Assembly: GCA_041908445.1 (NCBI GenBank)
Contig: JAYRFK010000006.1
Span: 10,622 to 74,621 of the forward strand
Source: JAEUJM01 sp041908445
Lineage (GTDB): Bacteria > Actinomycetota > Acidimicrobiia > Acidimicrobiales > DATDAH01
DNA: 64,000 nt
Direction: 5' to 3'
Shown: positions 32,377 through 40,341 of the stretch, piece by piece
How positions within the stretch are numbered: the first letter of the stretch is position 1
How the letters are laid out: the number at the start of each line of letters is the position of its first letter
Translations under genes and position numbers: made by a program
The notes under the pieces: generated by a model
The model's database searches: none
The model's input: only the letters and a program-made list of their open reading frames with translations
Told to the model about the DNA's origin: nothing

Positions 32377-33027
32377 ATGCCCGACGTCATCCTTCCCGTG
32401 CTGGACGAGGCCGCCGCGCTCCCTGCGGTGCTCGCCGGCCTGCCCGCCGGCTTTCGCCCGATCGTGGTCGACAACGGCTCGACCGACGGGTCGGCCGACG
32501 TCGCCCGAGCCCACGGTGCCGAGGTGGTGGACGAGCCCCGCCGGGGGTTCGGCGCCGCCTGCTTCCGGGGCCTGCTCGCGTCGACGGACGACGTCGTGTG
32601 CTTCATGGACGCCGACGGCTCCCTCTCCGGCGCGGACCTCCCCCGGGTGGCCGGCCCGGTGCTCGACGGGTCGCGCGACCTCGTCCTCGGCGCCCGGCGG
32701 CCCGAGCGGGGCGCGTGGCCGGTCCACGCCCGGCTCGCGAACCACGTGCTGGCCTTCGAGATCCGCCGCCGCACGGGGGTGCCCGTGCGCGACCTCGGCC
32801 CGACGAGGGCCGCACGACGTCAGGCGCTGCTCGACCTCGGCCTGGTCGACCGCCGGTTCGGCTGGCCGCTGGAGATGGTCCTGCGGGCCGCGCTCGCGGG
32901 CTGGCGCATCGACGAGGTCGAGGTGGGCTACGCCCCCCGGGTGGGGCGCTCGAAGGTCACGGGGACGGTGCGGGGCACGCTGCGCACCGTCCGGGACATG
33001 ACCGAGGTGGCGGGGGTGGTCCGATGA
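32377..33027 (+). CDS. Family 2 glycosyltransferase
   Basis: A 216-residue GT-A protein of the DPM1/rSAM-associated type: ILPVLDEAAALPAVLAGLP, VVDNGSTDGSADVA, the metal-binding CFMDADGSLSGADLP, and LGPTRAARRQALLDLGLVDRRFGWPLEM. It transfers a sugar from a nucleotide donor to a lipid carrier or small molecule; the acceptor is unknown. TACGTT ends 7 bp before the ATG (leaderless). First gene of a seven-gene run (32377-37261) in which each junction overlaps by 4 bp. Confidence 0.85.
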   Translation: MPDVILPVLDEAAALPAVLAGLPAGFRPIVVDNGSTDGSADVARAHGAEVVDEPRRGFGAACFRGLLASTDDVVCFMDADGSLSGADLPRVAGPVLDGSRDLVLGARRPERGAWPVHARLANHVLAFEIRRRTGVPVRDLGPTRAARRQALLDLGLVDRRFGWPLEMVLRAALAGWRIDEVEVGYAPRVGRSKVTGTVRGTLRTVRDMTEVAGVVR

Positions 33028-33665
33028 GCGCCCGGCCCACCGTGGTGGTCATGGCCAAGGCGCCTCGCGCGGGGCGCTCCAAGACCCGGCTCTGCCCGCC
33101 CTGCCGCCCCGACCAGGCCGCCGCGATCGCGGAGGCGGCGCTGCGCGACACCCTCGCCACCGTCCTCGCCGTCCCGGGGATCCGCAGGGTCGTCGCCCTC
33201 GACGGCCCGGTCGGGCCGTGGCTCCCCGCGGGCTTCTCGGTGGTGGCGCAGCGGGGTGACGGCCTCGGTGAGCGCCTCGCCCACGCGGTCGACGGCGCCG
33301 GCGGCCCGGTCGTCGTCATCGGCATGGACACCCCGCAGCTGACACCGGAGGGGCTGGCCTCGGTCGTCGCCACCCTGCGACCGGGGCGCGCCGTGCTCGG
33401 CCCCGCCGCCGACGGGGGCTGGTGGGCCCTCGGGCTGGCCGAGCCCGACGGCGCGGTGTTCACCGGCGTGCCCATGAGCCGCGACGACACCGGCGCCCGC
33501 CAGGAGGCGCAGCTGCGGCGGTGCGGGCTCGTGCTCGACCGGGCGGGCGTTCTCCGCGACATCGACCACTGGCCCGATGCCCTGGAGGCGGCCGCGGCCA
33601 CGCCCGGGTCGCACCTGGCACGGGCCGTCGCCGAGGTCGAGGCCTGCCTGGTGGTGGCCCGGTGA
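33024..33665 (+). CDS. DUF2064 / TIGR04282-like nucleotidyl- or glycosyltransferase
   Basis: A 213-residue protein of the TIGR04282 (rSAM/selenodomain-associated transferase 1) family, related to CofC-like GT-A enzymes. It has VVVMAKAPRAGRSKTRLCPP (nucleotide-binding start), QRGDGLGERLAHAV, VVVIGMDTPQLTPEGLASVV (metal-binding D-x-P) and GPAADGGWWALGL. Substrate unknown. ATG in an ATGA overlap with the preceding glycosyltransferase, its usual partner type in other bacteria. Confidence 0.83.
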   Translation: MSARPTVVVMAKAPRAGRSKTRLCPPCRPDQAAAIAEAALRDTLATVLAVPGIRRVVALDGPVGPWLPAGFSVVAQRGDGLGERLAHAVDGAGGPVVVIGMDTPQLTPEGLASVVATLRPGRAVLGPAADGGWWALGLAEPDGAVFTGVPMSRDDTGARQEAQLRRCGLVLDRAGVLRDIDHWPDALEAAAATPGSHLARAVAEVEACLVVAR

Positions 33666-34258
33666 GCGCCGGCGGGGCCACGCTCCTGCGCACCGGCGCG
33701 GGGGAGGTCACCGACGGTGAGCGCTGGGTCGCACCGCTCGAGCCCGCCGACGAGCAGGCGCTCCGGCGCTGCCGCCCGCCGGTGCTCGACGTGGGCTGCG
33801 GGCCCGGCCGCCACACCCTCGCCCTCGGTGGTCTCGGGGTGCCGGCCCTCGGCGTGGACATCACGCCGGCGGCCCTCGAGTGGGCCGCCCCGAGGGGAGC
33901 GATGGTGCTGCACCGCAGCGTGTTCGACCGCCTCCCCGGCACCGGTCGGTGGGGCACCGTGCTGCTGCTCGACGGCAACCTCGGCATCGGCGGCGACCCG
34001 GTCGCCCTCCTGATCCGGTCGGCCGAGCTGCTCGCGCCCGACGGCGTGGTGGTCGCCGAGCTCGACCCGCCCGGGACGCCGGCGGCGCCCACCACGGCCC
34101 GCCTCGAGGTGGCGGGGGCGCCGGGACCCTGGTTCGCGTGGGACCGGGTGCCCGCCGAGCGCGCCGCACCGCTGGCCGCGCTCGCCGGCCTGGCCGTCAC
34201 CGAGACGTGGGAGGCCGACGGCCGGTGGTTCGTGGTGCTGGAGCGGGGCGGGCGATGA
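33662..34258 (+). CDS. SAM-dependent methyltransferase
   Basis: A 198-residue class I methyltransferase fold. The SAM-binding motif VLDVGCGPGRHTLALG (about residues 41-56) is followed by ALGVDITPAALEWA and VLLLDGNLGIGGDP. The GTG start (VSAGGATLLRTGAGEVTDGERWV) overlaps the previous stop by 4 bp. The substrate is not evident. Context with two transferases and a molybdenum oxidoreductase suggests modification of the same small molecule or surface component. Confidence 0.85.
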   Translation: MSAGGATLLRTGAGEVTDGERWVAPLEPADEQALRRCRPPVLDVGCGPGRHTLALGGLGVPALGVDITPAALEWAAPRGAMVLHRSVFDRLPGTGRWGTVLLLDGNLGIGGDPVALLIRSAELLAPDGVVVAELDPPGTPAAPTTARLEVAGAPGPWFAWDRVPAERAAPLAALAGLAVTETWEADGRWFVVLERGGR

Positions 34259-35445
34259 GCGGGGCCTCCGGACATCTCCCGTTCGCCCCCCGGTTCCCGA
34301 GCCGGCAGCACGACGACGAGAACGCGGCCTGGCTCGGGATCGCACTGGGCGTCTGCTTCACCGTCTGCTTCGTGACCGGCATCGTGTCCCACCAGGTCCA
34401 GGACCCGGCCTCCTGGTTCCACTGGCCGGCCCGCCCGGCCGGGCTCTACCGCCTCAACCAGGGTCTCCACGTGACCACGGGGATCGCCGCCATCCCGCTG
34501 CTGCTGGTGAAGCTCTGGGTGGTCTTCCCGAAGCTCTTCGCCTGGCCACCGTTCCGGTCGCTCGCGCAGCTGCTCGAGCGGCTCGCCCTGCTGCCGCTCG
34601 TCGGCGCGAGCCTGTTCCTGCTGGTGACCGGCGTCGGCAACGTCAACATCTGGCGCCCGTACGACTTCTCCTTCCGTACCGGCCACTACGCGGCGGGGTG
34701 GATCGTGGTCGGCGCGCTGGTCGTGCACGTGGCCGCGCGGTGGGCCACCACGCGAGCCGTCGTGGCCGACCGCCGGCACCCGTCGGCGGCGTCGCTCCCG
34801 ACGGCGGTCGCGCCGCCGGTCGACCGGCCGACCGACACGCCGAGCGGTGGGCTGAGCCGCCGTGCCTTCCTCGGCACCACCGCCGCCGCCAGCGGGGCGT
34901 TGGTGCTGTTCACGGTGGGGCAGACCTTCGCCCCGCTGCGCTCCCTCGCGCTGCTCGCCCCGCGACGGCCCGACACCGGGCCGCAGGGCTTCCCGGTCAA
35001 CCGGACGGCCGCCTCGGTCGGCCTGACCGACGTGGACCTCGCCACCTACCGGCTCGAGGTCGTCGGCGAGGGGGTCGCGACGCCGCTCTCGCTCCGGTAC
35101 GAGGAGCTTCTCGCCCTGCCGCAGCACGAGGCCACCCTGGCGATCGCGTGCGTCGAGGGGTGGAGCACCAGCCAGCGGTGGCGGGGGGTGCGGGTGCGCG
35201 ACCTCCTCGAGCGGGCGGGCGCCCGGTCGGGGGCCACGGTCACGGTGGTCTCGCTGCAGGACAGCAACCGCCAGAAGACGTCGCTGCTGTCGGCCGGCCA
35301 AGCCGACGACCGAGACACCCTGCTGGCCGTCGCCGTGAACGACGAGGACCTCCACCCCGACCACGGCTTCCCCGTGCGCCTCATCGGGCCCAACCGCCCC
35401 GGCGTGCAGCAGACCAAGTGGGTCGGCCGCCTGGAGGTCTCGTGA
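34255..35445 (+). CDS. Heme-b membrane domain fused to a sulfite-oxidase-type molybdopterin domain
   Basis: A 396-residue protein. Residues 25-165 hold four helices with candidate heme histidines His46, His72, His144 and His158, as in cytochrome b561/MsrQ-like proteins. Residues 201-207 (SRRAFLG) followed by a hydrophobic stretch form a twin-arginine motif inside the chain. From about 245 there is a sulfite-oxidase-fold molybdopterin domain with the molybdenum-ligand Cys299 in LAIACVEGWSTSQRW and FPVRLIGPNRPGVQQTKWVG. Probably a periplasm-facing oxidoreductase receiving electrons through its own heme domain, similar in principle to MsrP plus MsrQ, which repair oxidised methionine. The substrate is inferred only by analogy. 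Confidence 0.8.
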   Translation: MSGASGHLPFAPRFPSRQHDDENAAWLGIALGVCFTVCFVTGIVSHQVQDPASWFHWPARPAGLYRLNQGLHVTTGIAAIPLLLVKLWVVFPKLFAWPPFRSLAQLLERLALLPLVGASLFLLVTGVGNVNIWRPYDFSFRTGHYAAGWIVVGALVVHVAARWATTRAVVADRRHPSAASLPTAVAPPVDRPTDTPSGGLSRRAFLGTTAAASGALVLFTVGQTFAPLRSLALLAPRRPDTGPQGFPVNRTAASVGLTDVDLATYRLEVVGEGVATPLSLRYEELLALPQHEATLAIACVEGWSTSQRWRGVRVRDLLERAGARSGATVTVVSLQDSNRQKTSLLSAGQADDRDTLLAVAVNDEDLHPDHGFPVRLIGPNRPGVQQTKWVGRLEVS

Positions 35446-35897
35446 AGGGGTTCCCGCTGCAGGACGCAGACCACGGTGGGTCGCGCTTCTGGGTCGCGCT
35501 CGCCGTGGGCGCGCTGATCATGGGCTGGGGCATCGCGCTGTTCCTCGAGGCCACGCCCGCAACCGAGGCCCGGCGAAGCTTCGTGGTGTGGCTGGTGGGT
35601 GCCGACCTCGCCCACGACCTCCTCCTCGCGCCCGTCGTCGCCCTCGTGGCGTGGCTGCTGGCCCGCGTCGTGCCGGGCCGGTGGTGGCCACCGGTGGCGG
35701 CGGGCCTGGTGATCAGCGCCTTCGTGGTGCTGCTCGCGTGGCTGCCGCTGGCCGGGACCGCACACGTGGCCCGCAACCCGACCATCCAGCCCCTCGACTA
35801 CCGGACCTCGACCCTCACCGCGCTCACCCTGGTCTGGGCGGGGGTGGGGCTGTGGACGCTGGGCCGCGTCGCCTGGATCCGGTGGTCGCGCCCGTGA
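35442..35897 (+). CDS. Four-helix membrane protein of unknown function
   Basis: A 151-residue protein starting at GTG 35442 in a 4-bp overlap with the molybdopterin oxidoreductase gene. Helices are evident at about residues 17-36, 48-75, 84-102 and 123-143. No cofactor ligands or known family were recognised. Its tight coupling suggests a small partner or assembly subunit for the preceding oxidoreductase. Confidence 0.7.
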   Translation: MKGFPLQDADHGGSRFWVALAVGALIMGWGIALFLEATPATEARRSFVVWLVGADLAHDLLLAPVVALVAWLLARVVPGRWWPPVAAGLVISAFVVLLAWLPLAGTAHVARNPTIQPLDYRTSTLTALTLVWAGVGLWTLGRVAWIRWSRP

Positions 35898-37261
35898 CCG
35901 CGACGACCACCGCCCCGGTCCCGCCGGCGCCGTCGGGGGCCGACGAGCCCACGTCACGCCGGGCCCCGGTCGGCTGGGCCGTCGCCGGCGTGGCCTCCTG
36001 GCTCGCCCTCGTGCTCGTGGCCCGGGCCTGGGCGCTGGCCATCGTGCGCGAGCGGGGGGTCGAGGCGCTCCGGCTGGGCGCCGCGCCGCTCGTGGGTCGG
36101 GGCGATGTCCACGTCGCCCCCGGGACGCTGCTGGCGGTCGCCGCTGGTGTCGCCGCGGTCGTCCTCGCCCCTCGGCTGCGCCGCCTCGGGTGGCGTCCCC
36201 TCCTGCTGGTGGTGCTCGCCGTCGCCGTGGTGTGGCCGGTCGCCCTCAACCTCTCGCGGGGCCCCGAGGCCCTCACCTCCCCCCTGACCCGCGCCAACGA
36301 CGAGTACCTGCCGAACGTCGAGGCGATCGACGCGGCGGGCGGCCCCCGGGACTTCCTCACCAGCTACCCCGACCGGGTGGACGACTACAACGTCCACGTC
36401 CGCAGCCACCCGCCGGGCTTCCTGCTCCTGCTCTACGGCCTCGACCGACTGGGCCTCGGCGGGGCGGGCTGGGCCGCGGCGCTGTGCATCCTGCTGGGCG
36501 CGGCGGCGGCGCCCGCGGTGCTGGTCGCCACCCGGGAGGTCGCCGGCGAGGGGTGGGCGCGCGACGCCGCCCCCTTCCTCGCGGTGTCCCCGGCCGCGCT
36601 CTGGGTCGCCACCAGCGCCGACGCGCTCTACGCGGGCGTCGGGGCCCTGGGGGTGGCCGCGGTGGTGCTGGCCTCCGGACGCGAGGGGCGTCGCGCCGAC
36701 CTGCTCGCACTCGCCGGCGGGCTGCTGCTCGGGCTCACCGCGGTCTTCTCCTACGGGCTGCTGCTGCTCTGGCTGGTGCCCCTGCCCGTGCTCGTCGTGC
36801 GCCGTCGGGTGCGGTTGCCCGCCCTCGCCCTCGCCGCCGCGGGAGCGGTGGTCGGCGCCCTGTGGCTGGTCGGGTTCGACTACGTCCAGGGCTTCGAGAT
36901 CACGCGCCAGCAGGTCGCCGACAGTGTCCAGCGCACCCGCCCCTACTGGTTCTCGCTGGTGTCGAACGCCGCCGCCCTCGCCATCGCCTGCGGCCCGGCC
37001 GCCGTCATCGGCCTCGTCGGCCTGCGCGACCGCCGCCTGTGGCAGGTCGTGGGCGGCGCGCTGGCGGCCGTCGCGCTGGCGGCGCTGGTCGGCCTGGCGA
37101 AGGGCGAGGTCGAGCGCATCTGGCTGCCCTTCACGGTCTGGCTGCTGGTCGCCGGCGCCGCCGCGGTGCGCCGCTGGGGCCCGGGGTCGCTGCGATGGTG
37201 GCTCGGCGCCCAGGTCGTCGTGGCCATCGGGGTCGAGGCGATCTTCCGCACCGGCTGGTAG
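35894..37261 (+). CDS. Polytopic membrane glycosyltransferase-like protein
   Basis: A 455-residue protein with about ten helices. After the second or third helix the loop reads LTRANDEYLPNVEAID and PDRVDDYNVHVRSHPPGFLLLLYGLD; the acidic N-D-E and the R-S-H-P-P-G motif resemble GT-C enzymes (PMT/ArnT/arabinofuranosyltransferase type), which use lipid-linked sugars. GTG start overlaps the previous stop by 4 bp. Last gene of the operon, followed by a 48-bp hairpin repeat. The sugar and acceptor are unknown. Confidence 0.7.
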   Translation: MTATTTAPVPPAPSGADEPTSRRAPVGWAVAGVASWLALVLVARAWALAIVRERGVEALRLGAAPLVGRGDVHVAPGTLLAVAAGVAAVVLAPRLRRLGWRPLLLVVLAVAVVWPVALNLSRGPEALTSPLTRANDEYLPNVEAIDAAGGPRDFLTSYPDRVDDYNVHVRSHPPGFLLLLYGLDRLGLGGAGWAAALCILLGAAAAPAVLVATREVAGEGWARDAAPFLAVSPAALWVATSADALYAGVGALGVAAVVLASGREGRRADLLALAGGLLLGLTAVFSYGLLLLWLVPLPVLVVRRRVRLPALALAAAGAVVGALWLVGFDYVQGFEITRQQVADSVQRTRPYWFSLVSNAAALAIACGPAAVIGLVGLRDRRLWQVVGGALAAVALAALVGLAKGEVERIWLPFTVWLLVAGAAAVRRWGPGSLRWWLGAQVVVAIGVEAIFRTGW

Positions 37262-37269
37262 CACCCGGG

Positions 37270-37317
37270 TTCTGGCGTCACCGGCGCCCGCCCACCGGGC
37301 GAGGACGACGCCAGATC
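37270..37317. repeat. 48-bp hairpin repeat, copy 1 (also terminator-like)
   Basis: The ends TTCTGGCGTC and GACGCCAGATC pair over 9 bp, with an inner GC stem (GCCCG ... CGGGC). An element of the same length and same end sequences lies at 53159-53206. Both lie just after a stop codon. They look like REP-type repeats doubling as terminators. Confidence 0.6.
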
Positions 37318-37363
37318 GCAAGCGGACGGCGGAGACGACCCCCGAGCCGCGGCGGCGTCGGGG

Positions 37364-38032
37364 TCAGGCGCCGCCGGGCGTGACCACGCCGGACTCGTAG
37401 GCGACCACGACCAGCTGGGCGCGGTCGCGGCAGGCGAGCTTGGAGAGCAGGCGGCTCACATGGGTCTTGGCCGTCGCCTGCGACATGAAGAGGCGCTCGG
37501 CGATCTCGGCGTTCGTGCGCCCCCTCGCCACCTCCAGGAGCACCTCGTGCTCGCGCTCGGTCAGGAGGGCCAGGCCGGGGTTGGCCTCGGGCGGCGCCGC
37601 GGCGGGCTGGAGGGCGAACTCCTCGATGAGCCGACGGGTGACCTTCGGCGCGAGCAGGGCCTCGCCGGCGGCGACCACGCGCACGGCGGCCAGCAGCTCG
37701 TCCGGGAGGGTGTCCTTCAGCAGGAACCCGCTGGCGCCGGCGCGGAGCGCCTCGAACACGTACTCGTCGAGGTCGAAGGTGGTGAGGATCAGCACCTTGC
37801 AGGCCGCGGTCCGCTCGTCCGCGGTGAGGCGGCGGGTCGCTTCGATGCCGTCGACGCCGGGCATGCGGATGTCCATGAGGATGACGTCGGGGCGCTCGTG
37901 CACCGCGAGCTCGCAGGCGGCGGCCCCGTCGGCGGCCTCGCCGACGACCTCGAGCTCGGGGTCGGACGCCAGCAGCACGGTGAAGCCGCTGCGCACCAGA
38001 GCCTGGTCGTCGACCACCGCGACCCGGATCAC
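37364..38032 (-). CDS. NarL/LuxR-family response regulator
   Basis: A 222-residue regulator from GTG 38032. The receiver has VAVVDDQALVRSGF, phospho-acceptor Asp54 in VILMDIRMPGVDG and LKDTLPDELLAAV. The C-terminal LuxR helix-turn-helix is LTEREHEVLLEVARGRTNAEIAERLFMSQATAKTHVSRLLSKL. The start overlaps the kinase stop by 4 bp (GTGA). The pair lies divergent from a MacB-type ABC transporter, the common arrangement for antibiotic- or envelope-stress-responsive systems. A 24-bp palindrome at 39358 is the obvious candidate site. Confidence 0.94.
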   Translation of the reverse strand: MIRVAVVDDQALVRSGFTVLLASDPELEVVGEAADGAAACELAVHERPDVILMDIRMPGVDGIEATRRLTADERTAACKVLILTTFDLDEYVFEALRAGASGFLLKDTLPDELLAAVRVVAAGEALLAPKVTRRLIEEFALQPAAAPPEANPGLALLTEREHEVLLEVARGRTNAEIAERLFMSQATAKTHVSRLLSKLACRDRAQLVVVAYESGVVTPGGA

Positions 38033-39303
38033 GGGTCGACCCCCGCGTCGTCGGCTCGGGCGCCGGCGGCGACCGCCGGGCCGTCGTCGGCTCGTTCCGC
38101 GTCCGCGTCCTCGGCCCCGTAGGGCAGGCGGGCGGCCACCCGGAAGCCGCCCGAGCGACGGGGACCCGCCTCGAGGGTGCCGCCGTACACGGCCACCCGC
38201 TCGCGCATGCCGACGAGCCCGTGGCCGCCGCTGCCCTCGCTGGACAGGTCCACGCCCCGCCCGTCGTCGTGGACCTCGACCTCGACCACGCCCGGGGCCA
38301 GGTCCACGGTGACGGCGGCCGCGGCCCCCGGGCCCCCGTGCTTCAAGACGTTGGTGAGGGCCTCCTGGGCGATGCGGTAGGCGGTGAGCTCGACCCCCTT
38401 GGGCACGCCGTCGACGTCGCCCTCGACCCGCAGGGTCGTCGTCAGCCCGGCGTCCGTCACCTCCTTCACGAGGGCGTCCAGGTCGGCCAACCCGGGGGCC
38501 GGGACGTAGGAGGCGGCGCGCGTCCCGTCCTCGTCGCGGAGCACCCCGAGGAGGCGGCGCATCTCGGTCAGGGTGGAGCGGCTGGTGTCCGAGATGGCCA
38601 CGAGCGAGCGCTTGGCGGCCGCCGGGTCGGCGTCGATCACGTGCATGCCGGCGCCGGCCTGGACGGCGATGACCCCCATCGAGTGGGCGACCACGTCGTG
38701 GAGCTCCTGCGCGATGCGCAACCGCTCCTCGGACAGCGCCCGCCGAGCCTCCTCCTCGTGCTCGCGCTCGACGGCGTCGGCGCGGTCCTCGAGGGCCTGG
38801 AGGCGTGCGGCCCGTGACTGGAGGCTCCAGCCGAAGAGGAGCGCCGCCGCGAACAGGCCGGTGTAGGAGACCAGGTTGGCGACGTCGAAGTGCGAGGTGT
38901 CGGAGAGGAACAGGCAGGTGAGGCCGGCGACCGTGTAGGCGTAGGTGTAGGCGACGACGCGGGCCGGGCAGCGGGCGCCGACCGTGTACGCGCCGAACAG
39001 GGTGACGAGGGGGGTGACGCCCTCCTGGTACTCGAGGCCCGACAGCACCATGACCGCCAGCGACGAGACGACGAACACGGCCACCGGGGACCTGCGGCGG
39101 ACGTAGTAGGGGAGGGTCACCGCCAGCAGCAGGAACCACCCGGCGGCGTCGTCGGTGAGCGGGGTGCCGAGGCGCTCCGTGGACCCGTTGCGGGTCGAGG
39201 CGATCGTGGCCACCACGAAGAACGTGGCCCAGACGGCGTCCACCGCGCCGGGGTGGGCGGCGACGGCCCGCCGGGCGCGATCGGCGACGGCGCTCGGCTC
39301 CAC
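38029..39303 (-). CDS. NarL-type sensor histidine kinase (HisKA_3)
   Basis: A 424-residue kinase. Five or six helices lie within residues 20-162, with short loops and no large sensor domain. HisKA_3 is RIAQELHDVVAHSMGVIAVQAGAG with His202; the ATPase has YRIAQEALTNVLKHG, DDGRG and GGHGLVGMRERVAVYGGTLEAGP. GTG 39303 is preceded by TACGGT (39316-39311) ending 7 bp before it (leaderless). Such intramembrane kinases often sense envelope damage or a transporter's state. The C-terminus carries a 25-residue Ala/Asp-rich tail. Confidence 0.92.
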   Translation of the reverse strand: MEPSAVADRARRAVAAHPGAVDAVWATFFVVATIASTRNGSTERLGTPLTDDAAGWFLLLAVTLPYYVRRRSPVAVFVVSSLAVMVLSGLEYQEGVTPLVTLFGAYTVGARCPARVVAYTYAYTVAGLTCLFLSDTSHFDVANLVSYTGLFAAALLFGWSLQSRAARLQALEDRADAVEREHEEEARRALSEERLRIAQELHDVVAHSMGVIAVQAGAGMHVIDADPAAAKRSLVAISDTSRSTLTEMRRLLGVLRDEDGTRAASYVPAPGLADLDALVKEVTDAGLTTTLRVEGDVDGVPKGVELTAYRIAQEALTNVLKHGGPGAAAAVTVDLAPGVVEVEVHDDGRGVDLSSEGSGGHGLVGMRERVAVYGGTLEAGPRRSGGFRVAARLPYGAEDADAERADDGPAVAAGARADDAGVDP

Positions 39304-39357
39304 GGGCCAAACCGTACGGGGGTCCCGTCGGCGGCGCATCCGCCTGTGGTCGTGTCC

Positions 39358-39381
39358 CGCGTACATCCCGGGATGTACGCG
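39358..39381. promoter_or_regulatory. 24-bp perfect palindrome between kinase and ABC transporter operons
   Basis: CGCGTACATCCC is followed directly by its reverse complement GGGATGTACGCG. It sits 42 bp upstream of the kinase promoter and about 170 bp before the ABC transporter start. Symmetric sites of this kind suit dimeric LuxR-type response regulators, so it is a probable operator for the regulator at 37364. Confidence 0.65.
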
Positions 39382-39553
39382 GCCGCCGACGTGGCCACCT
39401 CGAGGCGGGCACGTGCCGCCCGTCGGACCGCGCCCGGTCATCCCCGCGGGGGACCCGAGTCGAGTCCGGGGGCCGACGACGCCGACGCCCCCGGGAGCGC
39501 ACCGTGGCATCAGGCCGGAACCACCGGTCGAATCCGACGAAACGGAGCACCCG

Positions 39554-40336
39554 ATGTCCACCATCCTCCAGGCCCAGCCGACCGGCACTCCCGCCCAGGC
39601 GCCGCCGCCACGGCCCGCCGCGGCAAGCGCCATCGAGGCGGTCAAGGTCTACGGCCGGGGCGAGACCCAGGTCCGGGCCCTCGACGGCGTGTCCGTCGCC
39701 TTCGGCGCCGGTCGCTTCACCGCCATCATGGGCCCCTCGGGCTCGGGCAAGTCCACGCTGATGCACTGCCTCGCCGGCCTCGACACCCTGTCGAGCGGCT
39801 CGGTGCGGGTCGGCGACGTCGAGCTCGGGCGGCTCAAGGACCGCCAGCTCACCAAGCTGCGCCGCGACCGCATCGGCTTCGTGTTCCAGGCCTTCAACCT
39901 GGTGCCGACGCTGACCGCGGCGGAGAACATCACCCTGCCGATGGCCCTCGCCGGCCGGCGGCCCGACCCGGCCTGGGTCGACCACGTGGTCGAGACCGTC
40001 GGCCTCTCCCACCGCCTCGCCCACCGGCCCTCGGAGCTCTCCGGCGGCCAGCAGCAGCGGGTGGCGGTGGCCCGGGCCCTCGCCGGTCGCCCCGACGTGA
40101 TCTTCGCCGACGAGCCCACCGGCAACCTCGACTCCCACACGGGTGCCGAGATCCTCTCGTTCCTGCGTCAGGCCGTGCGCGAGCTCGGCCAGACCATCGT
40201 GATGGTCACCCACGACCCGGTGGCCGCCTCCTACGCCGATCGGGCCGTGTTCCTCGCGGACGGCCGCATCGTCGACGACCTGCCCGACCCCACCGCCGAC
40301 TCGGTCTTCGACCGCATGCGGCACTTCGGAGCGTGA
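39554..40336 (+). CDS. ABC transporter ATP-binding protein (MacB/LolD type)
   Basis: A 260-residue ATPase. After a 30-residue Pro-rich tail: Walker A GPSGSGKST, Q-loop FVFQAFNLVPTLTAAENI, signature LSGGQQQRVAVARAL, Walker B DVIFADEPTGNLDS and switch His in MVTHDP. The FQAFNL-PTLTA-ENI pattern marks the MacB/LolD/FtsE group, which powers FtsX-type permeases that do not move substrate in the usual way. ATG 39554 with GGAG upstream. Paired with the permease below by a 4-bp or short gap. Confidence 0.94.
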   Translation: MSTILQAQPTGTPAQAPPPRPAAASAIEAVKVYGRGETQVRALDGVSVAFGAGRFTAIMGPSGSGKSTLMHCLAGLDTLSSGSVRVGDVELGRLKDRQLTKLRRDRIGFVFQAFNLVPTLTAAENITLPMALAGRRPDPAWVDHVVETVGLSHRLAHRPSELSGGQQQRVAVARALAGRPDVIFADEPTGNLDSHTGAEILSFLRQAVRELGQTIVMVTHDPVAASYADRAVFLADGRIVDDLPDPTADSVFDRMRHFGA

Positions 40337-40341
40337 TCCCC

